This document shows, piece by piece, positions 46,297 through 54,954 of a DNA stretch of 64,000 bases. The notes below the pieces were generated by a model. The model searched no databases. It was given only the letters and a program-made list of their open reading frames with translations, and was not told where the DNA came from. A program made the translations under genes and the position numbers. The DNA is taken from the NCBI RefSeq assembly GCF_902168175.1, contig NZ_CABHOU010000103.1, forward strand, positions 64,545-128,544, given 5' to 3'. The stretch's first letter is position 1. Each line of letters begins with the position of its first letter. This DNA is from an uncultured Chitinophaga sp. (GTDB lineage: Bacteria > Bacteroidota > Bacteroidia > Chitinophagales > Chitinophagaceae).

Positions 46297-47247
46297 TTAA
46301 AGTTTTTCCAGTAACTCGTTCTTCTTCGCTTTGTACTCCGCTTCGTCGATCAGCTGGTTCTCGAAGAGGCTTTTTAACTTCTGTAGTTTGGCGGTGATAT
46401 CATCTGCAGGGGGAGTGGCCGGCGCCTGCTGTTGCCCTGCCATCTTCATCATGGCAGCCATGGCGGCACCCTGTTGCACGGCATCATTCATTGCAGTGCC
46501 CTTGTCGCCAATGGCGTTAGCGGTATTGAACTGCGTATATTTATCCATGTCGCTGATCATGTTCATGCTGGTCACCTTATCGTAATGCGCCAGTACGTCT
46601 TCCGGCAGTGTTACACTGCTTACTGCAAACTCCGTTACTTCAATACCAAAGGCATCGAAATAGGGGGTGATGAGTGGACGTATCTGTTCGTTTACTTTAC
46701 TCAGATTACCGGCAACATCCACTACCGGCAGGTTAGCCAGGGATAATACTTCCCCGAACTTAGGCGCAATGTAATCACGCAACTGGGTTTGCAGCGAATG
46801 CACCGACAGTACCGGGAAAGTGCCCGCATACTCTCTGAAGAACTGTTCTATATTTTTGATCCGCACATTGTAAGTGCCGAAGGCTCTCACGCGTACCTGT
46901 CCGAAGTGCGGGTCGCGCATCAGCACCGGCGCAGGTGTTCCCCATTTGAGGTTCACGAATTGTTTGGTGGAGAAGAAATAAACATCAGCTTTAAACGGGC
47001 TTTCAAAGCCGTAACGCCAACCTTTGAGGCGGGACAGCAGTGGTATGTTTTCGGTAGCTAAAGTGTGTGTGCCCGCTGAAAATACATCAGCAAACTTCCC
47101 TTCGCTCAGGAACAGGGCCTGTTCCGACTCGCGTACCACCAGTTTTGCACCGTTCTTAATTTCCGCATCCTGGTCGGGGAACTTCCACATCAGTAAGTCC
47201 GGGTTATGTTCGAGCCAGGTGATGATCTCGATAAATGGTAGCTTCAT
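46297..47247 (-). CDS. SPFH-domain protein with C-terminal SHOCT motif (YdjI-like)
   Basis: A 316-residue SPFH (stomatin/prohibitin/flotillin) protein of the 'virion core protein'/YdjI type, a membrane-associated scaffold. The N-terminus has a short hydrophobic stretch (LPFIEIITWLEHNPDLLMW) but no clear transmembrane helix. The SPFH region runs from about 25 to 230 (ADVYFFSTKQFVNLKWGTPA, VRVRAFGTYNVRIKNIEQFF). A Met/Ala/Gln-rich linker leads to a C-terminal SHOCT motif (KLKSLFENQLIDEAEYKAKK). It is the first gene of a four-gene operon with an upstream -7 element. The context points to a membrane-stress or quality-control platform, as inference. Confidence 0.9.
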   Translation of the reverse strand: MKLPFIEIITWLEHNPDLLMWKFPDQDAEIKNGAKLVVRESEQALFLSEGKFADVFSAGTHTLATENIPLLSRLKGWRYGFESPFKADVYFFSTKQFVNLKWGTPAPVLMRDPHFGQVRVRAFGTYNVRIKNIEQFFREYAGTFPVLSVHSLQTQLRDYIAPKFGEVLSLANLPVVDVAGNLSKVNEQIRPLITPYFDAFGIEVTEFAVSSVTLPEDVLAHYDKVTSMNMISDMDKYTQFNTANAIGDKGTAMNDAVQQGAAMAAMMKMAGQQQAPATPPADDITAKLQKLKSLFENQLIDEAEYKAKKNELLEKL

Positions 47248-47283
47248 GCAGGATATTTTATGGGTTCCGTATTCTTAGCTGGC

Positions 47284-47291
47284 CAAATATA
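47284..47291 (-). promoter_or_regulatory. -7 element of the SPFH operon
   Basis: On the minus strand this reads TATATTTG, an exact TAnnTTTG match, about 36 bases upstream of the SPFH start. No clear -33 element is present at 19-21 bases. Confidence 0.45.
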
Positions 47292-47454
47292 GGAAAAATC
47301 GTGCCTCAGACGGCTACACGGAGATTGGGGAATGTTTTTTAGGAAAAAATTAATATTTGAGGATGAGGGTAACGGCATAGAATGCAGCAGTTGAAAGAGA
47401 AACGGATAAGACGCTTTATCAGCCAGCCTTCACTTTCCTTTCTTCTACAAACAA

Positions 47455-47493
47455 GAATGAGCAGACAACTCACGTTATCTGCTCATTTTTATG
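47455..47493. terminator. Hairpin after the alpha-mannosidase gene
   Basis: Stem AATGAGCAGA/TCTGCTCATT with an AACTCACG-containing loop; on the plus strand it ends in a T-run, on the minus strand the tail is only moderately T-rich. It follows the GH38 stop within about 10-40 bases. Confidence 0.5.
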
Positions 47494-47501
47494 AAGATTT
47501 T

Positions 47502-50500
47502 TTATGGTATCAGTGTCAACTCCCGAACCGCCATCGAAGGCAATCTTATCTCCACATCGGCCGGTTGTACCTTACCATCTGGCAGTTGCCTGATCGCCGA
47601 CACCTTCAGCGATCCAGGTACAAACTTCGTCACCTGCTCCGTCTTTTCCGGGTTAAACAGGCGTACAGTGATGCTCCCATCCTCTACCGGTGTAATGGAG
47701 GTGGCGATAATGGCAGGATTACTCATGCTGAAAAGACTTTCCGGCAATACAACACCTGCTTTCAGCGGGAAGCTGAGGAAAGGTTGCGTGAACATCGCAG
47801 CAGCCTTTTCCATATCGGCGCCAGTAACTACCTGGTGCGGCCGCAGGCCGTAACGATAACTGCTTTTGCCCGGCTGATCGGCTTTATAGTTAGTATGCCA
47901 GTAATTGTTCATGACGTAGGCGAACCAGGTAGTGGTGGGCGCACCTGTTTTACGCCACTCTTTATGACTGGGCGGCACTACGAGCCGCTCGTCGATCATA
48001 CTGTCTGGTTCCACCATCGGTGTTTCCAGCAACAGCCATTGCAGGCCGTGTGAGGCATCCGATACGTCGAGCCAACGGCGGCCGTACAGGAAGTCCATGT
48101 TAGAGCCGGGGAGCTGGTCTTTTAGGTAACGTAAGGTGCCATAACCCGCGTCGAGTGTAGTGGCGCCATCGGGCACGCCGATAGGGAAACCGAAATGTAC
48201 GGCCTCCTTGCTGCGCACACTTTTTTTGTCGATCCTGTTCTCAATGATCGCCTCTTTGGAACCGGCATAAAGAATAATACGTTTCTCCAGCGAAACCGCG
48301 CCCGGGGCGTCGCCTTTCAGGGATATAATGGTTACGACAGGGCCTTCTTCTTCCACCGTTGCTGTTAATGCCTGCGCCGACTGTGCCTCCGCAGGATCAA
48401 GGCCGGGCACGTACCAGTAGCTGTTCAGCCCCTGCTCTTTGAAACTGCCTGCAAAGTTATGTTCATCGCCGGCAGACAATTGTGTGATGCTTCCATTACC
48501 AGGGTGCCAGCCCAGACTGATGTACCCGTTCGAAAGCGTTTGTTGTCCGCGTTTAAACGGCGACGTGGTACGCAGGGGCGCATCTGTAACGTTAAATACG
48601 GCCGTGCCGAATGGCGGTATGTTTTCCGCGATAAATACGTAAGCACCGGAACGCAATTGTTGCAGCGGGAATTTCTTTCCCTTCGCGTCTGTAACGGATT
48701 TGCCTGCCACCGTAATCTCCACCGGCCCCGATGCGGCCCAGGAATGCGTATTCACTACGGCCACGCGGCGTGTCGTCGCATCTGTAAGTGACGAAAACAG
48801 CGATGCCTTCAAGGCGTTCGTTTGCTGGTCGCCATCCTGCATAAACTGTTTTTTTATCCGCCATTGCTCTGTAACAAACGGAACATCGGGTTCCGAAATA
48901 CTGTTGTGCGCGCCCCAGGTATGCTCGTGGAACATCAGGATGTTAGTCCAGGCTTCGTAAAACGGCTGCGATTGATAGCGCTTCGGTGCCAGTATAGTGT
49001 ACGCGTTTTCCAATTGTTGCAGGCGTAGGCTGTTAATGCGGTTCTGTCCTTCTTCCTGCGCGGTAGAAGCGGCGCCGTCTTCCCAGTAAGGGGTAATATC
49101 GCCAGTCACCACGGGCAGGTCTTTTCCGTATTGTTTTTCAAATGCGGCAAAAAGCCTGTCGGTGCTATTTAAAATTAGTTTGGGAGATGCATATTTTTCG
49201 TTCCATTGTTTCACGAAACGGCTGATGGCGGTATCGATAGGGCCGTTATCTGCTACCACGTTGTAGCGCCACTGCACCATCGTGTAGGGGTAGTGGTTAG
49301 CAGTCAGTTCTTCCAGGTAGGCAGCGATCTTCTTTGTGCCACGGTCGAACACGCCACCGGGGGCGGTACCATGCCAGGATGAGTAACCTTTGCCGCCTGT
49401 CCAGAACAGGATCTTTTCTTCGCCCGAAGGACTTTTCCAGTAAACCGGTTTATCGCCCCAGGTGCGTACAAAATGTCCTACGCGGTCACCTAAATAGGGG
49501 TGATTCTCACCGAGGTAGTTCGGGCCGCTGGAGAAATACTTTACACCACCTTTTGCCAGTGCTGTAACAGTGTTCCAGGTGTAGCCCGGTACGTCAGAAA
49601 TCATAGCGCTGGGAATACTAAAGCCATATTGCTTTTTAAGTTGTTGCGCATAATCGGTGTAGTGAAACATTTCCTCCGGTAAACTAAGCCCCGTCAGGAT
49701 ATTGGCATATAATGCGGACAGGCAGATGTTACCGTCTTTCACCGCCTTTACAAAAGCAGCTTTGCGTTCAGGCGATGCCTGTTTCAGGTACTGCTCCACC
49801 GCCCACAGCGACTCAATGTTCCACCTGAACTTTGCGGCATCCGGGTAATCTTTTGTTTTAACGATCATATCCAGCGCGTCGTCGATATTGCGGAGGTGTA
49901 TTTTTAAAACTTCGGGCTGGAGATGCGAGTAACCGATATCTGTATGGGAGTGGTGGATAAGGTGCAGCTCGCGCGGAACTACCGGCTTAAGTTGCACGTA
50001 CTTATCCTGCAATACCTTTTTACCATCCAGTACGCTGATACGGACGCTGTCAGGCGTGCTAACGGGGGCAACCGGCACATCGAAATAAGTGAGTCCGTCA
50101 TTCACCACAAATTGATGTTTGGCGTTGTTCACTAATACTTGATAGGTGCGGGCAGGCCCGAAGTGCAGCGCAGTAAGCGTAACAGGCTGCTGACCGTTTT
50201 TTAACAGGAAAGGCTGCGCGGCCATCTCTATCTTTTCCTGGAAATTAAACTTGAAGGTCATGTACCAGTCGTTGCTCTGTTGCGCCTGGCCAATAACTTT
50301 CAGCGTAACCGGTTTACCGGGTATTACCGCCGAAGCAGGAAGCCGCAAAAAAGCGAGACCATGTGCATCGTTAGCGCCATCGCGTTTCAATTGTGTAAAC
50401 ACAATACGGCTGCTGTCGGCTGCGGCATATGTCCAGTCAGGGTTTTTATTACCCGGGATGGTTGTAAACGTAAGCAGTTTTTTATCGTTCACATAGAGGT

Positions 50501-50810
50501 CAAAGTGCCGGTCGCCACTGCTGGTGGCAGAAGAATGGCCGGCCACCCAGCTGAAGTAAACATAAGGCCCTTTCACCTTAACCGGTACCGGCGCTGTTTG
50601 CCAGGTAATCTCTTTCTTTCCATCGGTAGTGCGGGTAAGAAGGGCTGTCGTTGCATCATCCGGAAATGCTGAAAAGTAACGGATGTTTTCGCCGGACACT
50701 TCATTTGCATATCCACTGATCCAGTCGATTTTGCCGAGGTACGGAACAGTTTTCTGGGCCATGCCTGTAAGGGAAATGGCGGTAAAGGCGCAAAGCAGGA
50801 GAAGCCTCAT
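47502..50810 (-). CDS. Secreted glycoside hydrolase family 38 alpha-mannosidase
   Basis: An 1102-residue secreted alpha-mannosidase that removes terminal alpha-linked mannose from glycans. A signal peptide (MRLLLLCAFTAISLTGMAQ) is followed by about 260 residues of beta-rich extra domains (a jelly-roll-like region to about 270). The GH38 catalytic domain begins at HHSHTDIGY, where His289 and Asp291 are metal ligands, and carries the nucleophile Asp406 in SDVPGY. C-terminal beta domains follow from about 700. The extra N-terminal region is longer than in classical family members. The gene has a perfect promoter upstream and diverges from a secreted Gfo/Idh/MocA gene. Confidence 0.9.
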   Translation of the reverse strand: MRLLLLCAFTAISLTGMAQKTVPYLGKIDWISGYANEVSGENIRYFSAFPDDATTALLTRTTDGKKEITWQTAPVPVKVKGPYVYFSWVAGHSSATSSGDRHFDLYVNDKKLLTFTTIPGNKNPDWTYAAADSSRIVFTQLKRDGANDAHGLAFLRLPASAVIPGKPVTLKVIGQAQQSNDWYMTFKFNFQEKIEMAAQPFLLKNGQQPVTLTALHFGPARTYQVLVNNAKHQFVVNDGLTYFDVPVAPVSTPDSVRISVLDGKKVLQDKYVQLKPVVPRELHLIHHSHTDIGYSHLQPEVLKIHLRNIDDALDMIVKTKDYPDAAKFRWNIESLWAVEQYLKQASPERKAAFVKAVKDGNICLSALYANILTGLSLPEEMFHYTDYAQQLKKQYGFSIPSAMISDVPGYTWNTVTALAKGGVKYFSSGPNYLGENHPYLGDRVGHFVRTWGDKPVYWKSPSGEEKILFWTGGKGYSSWHGTAPGGVFDRGTKKIAAYLEELTANHYPYTMVQWRYNVVADNGPIDTAISRFVKQWNEKYASPKLILNSTDRLFAAFEKQYGKDLPVVTGDITPYWEDGAASTAQEEGQNRINSLRLQQLENAYTILAPKRYQSQPFYEAWTNILMFHEHTWGAHNSISEPDVPFVTEQWRIKKQFMQDGDQQTNALKASLFSSLTDATTRRVAVVNTHSWAASGPVEITVAGKSVTDAKGKKFPLQQLRSGAYVFIAENIPPFGTAVFNVTDAPLRTTSPFKRGQQTLSNGYISLGWHPGNGSITQLSAGDEHNFAGSFKEQGLNSYWYVPGLDPAEAQSAQALTATVEEEGPVVTIISLKGDAPGAVSLEKRIILYAGSKEAIIENRIDKKSVRSKEAVHFGFPIGVPDGATTLDAGYGTLRYLKDQLPGSNMDFLYGRRWLDVSDASHGLQWLLLETPMVEPDSMIDERLVVPPSHKEWRKTGAPTTTWFAYVMNNYWHTNYKADQPGKSSYRYGLRPHQVVTGADMEKAAAMFTQPFLSFPLKAGVVLPESLFSMSNPAIIATSITPVEDGSITVRLFNPEKTEQVTKFVPGSLKVSAIRQLPDGKVQPADVEIRLPSMAVRELTLIP

Positions 50811-50891
50811 AGTTGGAAGTCTTTTGGTTGTTAGTTGATAATCAGCTGTAGTGTTGTTGTGGAACTAGTATCACTGTTTTGTTCATATGTT

Positions 50892-50922
50892 CAAACATAT
50901 TCAAAATATGGGAGATGGCAAA
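50892..50922 (-). promoter_or_regulatory. Consensus promoter of the GH38 gene with overlapping palindrome
   Basis: On the minus strand: TTTG (50919-50922), a 19-bp spacer and TATGTTTG (50892-50899), matching both consensus elements exactly. A near-palindrome ATATGTTCAAACATAT overlaps the -7 element and could bind a regulator. The leader to the start at 50810 is about 75 bases. Confidence 0.6.
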
Positions 50923-51101
50923 AGAATATTTTGGGAGATAAAGGAAGGCCACGGGCAGCCTTGAAAGGGCTTTCATATACCAGGCGGTATCAGTCAGAAA
51001 TATCCTGAAACATGTATCGGGTCGGGGGGATGAAAGCCGGTTGTTAAGGGGGGATTCATGTTGTAGAGATGATCAGCAGGTGGGAGAATTATTGCCGTCT
51101 C

Positions 51102-51142
51102 CAAAAGCTACAGCGAGCGTTTCACACTGGCTGTAGCTTTTG
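51102..51142. terminator. Perfect 13-bp hairpin upstream of the Gfo/Idh/MocA gene
   Basis: Stem CAAAAGCTACAGC (51102-51114) pairing with GCTGTAGCTTTTG (51130-51142), loop 15 bases. It lies between divergent genes and could be a terminator, attenuator or small-RNA end; no clear T-run follows on the plus strand. Confidence 0.4.
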
Positions 51143-51316
51143 AAGTACGTATGTTATTCCGTCATTGATGCAGACATAAGCTGTCTCTCTATATCTTTCC
51201 GCTGGAGCATAGGAAGAAGTATTCAAGTGCTGATAGGAATTAAAAAAATCAGGCTGCCAGTTTTTTTCAGCATAAGACAACTTCATTTTCTCCCCATACT
51301 ACAATATATTTATCGT

Positions 51317-52402
51317 ATGAAAACATTCCTCGTTATACTGCTCTCCATGCTTTCCATCGGCACCACGTCTGCCCAACAGCCCCTCCGCCTGGCAATAGCC
51401 GGTCTTAGTCATGGCCATGTGCACTGGATATTCAACCGAAAAGACAAAACCGATGTACAGCTAGTGGCGATATATGAGCCCAATACGCAGATAGCCGATA
51501 AGATCGCGAAGCAATACAAACTGGATAAAGGTCTTTTTTATACAGATCTGGATAAGATGCTGGAAGCAGCCAAACCACAGGCCGTATCTGCGTTCGGTGC
51601 CATCAGTGATCATATAGCCATCGTACGCGCCTGTGCCCCTCGCAACATCCATGTGATGGTTGAAAAACCGCTGGCCACTACCTTCGCCGATGCTAAAGAA
51701 ATTGCGCGGTTGGCCGATAAACACCGCATACATGTACTCACGAACTTCGAAACCTCCTGGTATGCAGGAAATCAATACGTAAAACAGTTGCTGGACGAGG
51801 GCAAATTAGGCGAAGTGAGAAAAGTAATGGTAAATGACGGCCACCAGGGACCCAAAGAAATTGGCTGCAGCCAGGAATTCCTGGATATACTTACTGACCC
51901 GGCGAAGAATGGAGCAGGGGCGCTCGTGGATTTTGGCTGTTATGGAGCCAACCTGATGACGTGGCTGTTTAAGGGCGAACGGCCTGTTTCCGTCACTTCT
52001 GTAACACATCAGAATAAACCAGCTGTTTATCCCAGGGTAGATGATGAAGCGACGATCGTATTACAATACCCGAAAGCGCAGTGTGTAATACAGGCATCGT
52101 GGAACTGGCCTTTCTCCAGGAAAGATATGGAAGTGTATGGTGTTAAAGGGTATGCTGTGGCGGTGAACGACCTTAACGTTCGCGAGCGATTGCAGGGAGG
52201 GCAGGAAACAAGTCAGAAGCTTTCACCACGTCCTGCACCATTTACAGATCCGTTTTCTGTACTGGCGGCTGTTATTAATGGTTCATTGGTACTCGATAAA
52301 TACGATCAGTACGGATTGCCTGTGAACGTAACGGTAGTGGAAATACTGGATGCTGCGAAGGTGTCGGCGAAAACGAAGAAAACTGTGATATTGGGCCGAT
52401 AA
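51317..52402 (+). CDS. Secreted Gfo/Idh/MocA-family oxidoreductase
   Basis: A 361-residue NAD(P)-dependent oxidoreductase with signal peptide MKTFLVILLSMLSIGTTSAQ. The Rossmann domain begins LRLAIAGLSHGHVHWIFN, in which the usual GxGxxG is replaced by GLSHGH, the variant seen in exported members of this family. The catalytic EKPLATT motif (Lys in VMVEKPL) is present, and the C-terminal domain contains DFGCYGANLMTWLFKGE. The start at 51317 is chosen because the upstream frame has no signal-peptide character. It diverges from the GH38 gene, so a role in glycan or oxidised-sugar metabolism outside the cytoplasm is a fair inference. Confidence 0.85.
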   Translation: MKTFLVILLSMLSIGTTSAQQPLRLAIAGLSHGHVHWIFNRKDKTDVQLVAIYEPNTQIADKIAKQYKLDKGLFYTDLDKMLEAAKPQAVSAFGAISDHIAIVRACAPRNIHVMVEKPLATTFADAKEIARLADKHRIHVLTNFETSWYAGNQYVKQLLDEGKLGEVRKVMVNDGHQGPKEIGCSQEFLDILTDPAKNGAGALVDFGCYGANLMTWLFKGERPVSVTSVTHQNKPAVYPRVDDEATIVLQYPKAQCVIQASWNWPFSRKDMEVYGVKGYAVAVNDLNVRERLQGGQETSQKLSPRPAPFTDPFSVLAAVINGSLVLDKYDQYGLPVNVTVVEILDAAKVSAKTKKTVILGR

Positions 52403-52452
52403 AAATCAGAAAGGGCATGATGTACTGTGTACACCACGCCCCATACTGTTTA

Positions 52453-52665
52453 TTACTTCACCGGCTTCGGAAGCGGTGGTTCTATCTCCGGTTTACCGGG
52501 TAAATCGGGTAATTTAGGCGAACTGGGTTGTGGAATGTGCGCCGGCTGAGGCTCAGTGATCGGAGGTGGCTCGGGCGTAGTGCCCGGATTCTCCGGCCGG
52601 CTGCCGGGATGTGTTCCTGGTTCTACTGGTGGCGCAATTTCCGGGTTTTTTATTGGATCTGTCAT
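52453..52665 (-). CDS. Small proline-rich protein
   Basis: A 70-residue protein in which about a third of the residues are proline (24 of 70), in PxxP and EPPP runs, with Glu, Thr and Lys between them. It has no signal peptide, membrane segment or recognised domain. The ATG at 52663-52665 is preferred over one eight codons upstream. It lies just downstream of the multicopper oxidase gene on the same strand but is probably separate. It is likely disordered; function is unknown. Confidence 0.55.
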   Translation of the reverse strand: MTDPIKNPEIAPPVEPGTHPGSRPENPGTTPEPPPITEPQPAHIPQPSSPKLPDLPGKPEIEPPLPKPVK

Positions 52666-52752
52666 AAGAAAGCGTTTGGCGTACATCATTTAAATATTGA
52701 ATTCCAGTCTTTCTAGTACAACAGTTCTGCCAAACTTTTCTCCTGATATACA

Positions 52753-54948
52753 TTAATAGTTCAGGGTAATACCCGCTCCAAAGCCCATGTCGCTGTCGTA
52801 ATGGGCGGAAATGCCCATGAATTTAGTAACCACGTAGCGCAGGCCCGCCATGTACTCTTTATCCGTATTCACCATCATCCCCAAACGCAACCTGGGTGTA
52901 ATCCGCACATCTTCCCTCATTAACGAAAGTCTGGCCTTGCCATCGGTGTCGATACGGGCGTCGAGTACGGCGAGCATCGGCAATGTATACTGGAATCCGG
53001 CGCACAAAGCCCGGCGTTCGTCTTTGGTGTTTGCCTGCCCGAACAGGTTCTTTTCTATCTCACCGGTTTCCATTTTCCGGTATCTCCAGTCGGCCCCTAT
53101 GTACGGCATTAACCGCTGCATCTGTCCAATATACCTGTCCACATGTACTTCGCCCTCATATCCATGCCGGTCGTTGTAACCCAACCGCCACTCTGCGTCA
53201 AAACGCCAGCGTGTGTTCTGCAGTACCGCCTCTCCGTCGTTTCCATTACTGGCAAAGTCATTTTGTGCCATAAAGTGAAACATCCGGTCGTCGGCATACA
53301 CTTTTTTCATCTCCTGGGCTGGGTTAGCCGGTGAGTTTTCATACTCGAATATCCGGCCCATACCGGCCATCATGTGGTAAAGGATATGGCAATGGAAGTA
53401 CCAGTCGCCATACTCAGTAGCCGCAAACTCCAGGGTGTCGGTTTCCATGGGCATGATGTCCAGCGTGTTTTTTAAGGGCGAATGGTCTCCCTGACCGTTC
53501 AATACACGAAAAAAGTGGCCGTGCAGGTGCATGGGATGCCGCATCATAGAGTTGTTGTAGAGGATAATGCGTACGTTTTCTCCCTTTCTGATGGGTATTT
53601 TATCCGTTTCCGATACCGTTTTGTTGTTGATGCTCCATACGTAACGGTTCATATTGCCGGTTAATGTGAACTTCAACTCCTTAAACGGTGCATCGGGCAG
53701 GGTGGTTTTTACCGGCGATCGCAACATCGCATAGTTGAGCGTAACCATGTCCTGGTTGGCACTATCCGACAGTTCAGGGTACATCACGGCGTTCATGTCC
53801 ATCTGCTGCAGGCTCATTTTCATACCCATATCGTTCAGGTTGCCATCCATTTTCATCATCCCGTTCATCATCTTCATGCCTTCAAAGTATTTCAGCGGGG
53901 GCAATGGCTTAGCTGGAAGGCGCTTGCCTGTTCCTACCCACAGCGATGTGCTTCGCGTACGGTCTTCCGAAGTAGCCTGTAACTCAAATGCTGTACTGTC
54001 TTCGGGTACCGTTACCACTACATCATAAGTTTCGGCGGTGGCAATAATCATCCGGTCTACAGGCACAGGTTCCACGTCCATGCCATCGTTCGCCACTACC
54101 TCCATTTTGCCGCCTGAATAGCGCAGCCAGAAGTAGGTAGAGGAACTTCCGTTTATAATACGCAACCGTACTTTCTGGCCGGCTTTAAATGTTCCGGCAC
54201 TGGCTTCGTCCTGGCCGTTGGCGTGAAAACGGTCGTAGTACACGTCGCTTACGTCCATCGCTTCCATCCGTTTCCATTCGTTGGTCACTTTTGTGCTAAA
54301 ATGACCAGCCTTAATGGCCTCGGCGTAACTCTGTACCACACCTGGCTTCAAACGTCCTTTCTGTATGGAAAACCAGTCGGTAGCCATCTTAAGACGCCGC
54401 TCTACCTGGTGCGGGTGCATGTCTGTCCAGTCGCTAAGCAGTAAAGTATACTCAGGTATGGGTGGCGGCGTCTTTTTATGAATGATGAATGCGCCATACA
54501 TCCCGGCCTGTTCCTGCAAACCCGTATGTGAATGATACCAGTAAGTTCCATTCTGCACAATGGGGAACTTATATTGATGCACCGTTTTTGCCTTAATGGC
54601 CGCGGTGGTCAGGTAGGGTACGCCGTCTTGTTCATTCGGCAGTATTAATCCATGCCAGTGAATTGAGGTTTCGGTATTAAGTTCGTTGTGAATGTAGATC
54701 TCCGCCGTATCGCCTTCGGTAAATTCAAGAGTGGGCATGGGTATCTGACCATTCACGGCGTAAGCCATTTTCATTTTCCCGGTATAATTCACCATCGTAT
54801 CCTTCACATACAGGTGGTAAATCCTGGTGGCAGGCGGGCCTGACTTATATTCGTTTGCCGTGTTTGCCCGTCCGTTGTTTGCCATCGTATGCTGTGCTAT
54901 AGCAGGAGCGAGGATGAAAAGAAACAGGGCTGTAAAAAGTATCTTCAT
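52753..54948 (-). CDS. Multicopper oxidase with CopB-like C-terminal barrel
   Basis: A 731-residue periplasmic or outer-membrane copper-resistance protein. A signal peptide (MKILFTALFLFILAPAIAQ) precedes three cupredoxin-type domains with copper ligands HWHG (His97, His99), HSH (His139, His141), HPMHLHGHF (from His471) and HCH (His519, Cys520, His521) with the HMMAGM axial region. Two Met-rich segments (MKMMNGMMKMDG and MGMKMSLQQMDMN) lie between, as in CopA-type cuprous oxidases. The last 150 or so residues (RFDAEWRLGYNDRHGYEGEV onward) resemble CopB barrel proteins, an unusual fusion. It is the third gene of the copper operon, six bases after the DUF3347 stop. Confidence 0.9.
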   Translation of the reverse strand: MKILFTALFLFILAPAIAQHTMANNGRANTANEYKSGPPATRIYHLYVKDTMVNYTGKMKMAYAVNGQIPMPTLEFTEGDTAEIYIHNELNTETSIHWHGLILPNEQDGVPYLTTAAIKAKTVHQYKFPIVQNGTYWYHSHTGLQEQAGMYGAFIIHKKTPPPIPEYTLLLSDWTDMHPHQVERRLKMATDWFSIQKGRLKPGVVQSYAEAIKAGHFSTKVTNEWKRMEAMDVSDVYYDRFHANGQDEASAGTFKAGQKVRLRIINGSSSTYFWLRYSGGKMEVVANDGMDVEPVPVDRMIIATAETYDVVVTVPEDSTAFELQATSEDRTRSTSLWVGTGKRLPAKPLPPLKYFEGMKMMNGMMKMDGNLNDMGMKMSLQQMDMNAVMYPELSDSANQDMVTLNYAMLRSPVKTTLPDAPFKELKFTLTGNMNRYVWSINNKTVSETDKIPIRKGENVRIILYNNSMMRHPMHLHGHFFRVLNGQGDHSPLKNTLDIMPMETDTLEFAATEYGDWYFHCHILYHMMAGMGRIFEYENSPANPAQEMKKVYADDRMFHFMAQNDFASNGNDGEAVLQNTRWRFDAEWRLGYNDRHGYEGEVHVDRYIGQMQRLMPYIGADWRYRKMETGEIEKNLFGQANTKDERRALCAGFQYTLPMLAVLDARIDTDGKARLSLMREDVRITPRLRLGMMVNTDKEYMAGLRYVVTKFMGISAHYDSDMGFGAGITLNY

Positions 54949-54954
54949 CTCTCC

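Larger units (their letters stand above)
50811..51316. other. Gene-free divergent region between GH38 and Gfo/Idh/MocA genes
   Basis: About 500 bases. It contains the GH38 promoter (50892-50922), a perfect 13-bp hairpin (51102-51142) and a TATATTTA at 51305-51312 too close to the 51317 start to be a normal promoter. No protein gene is supported here. Confidence 0.5.
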
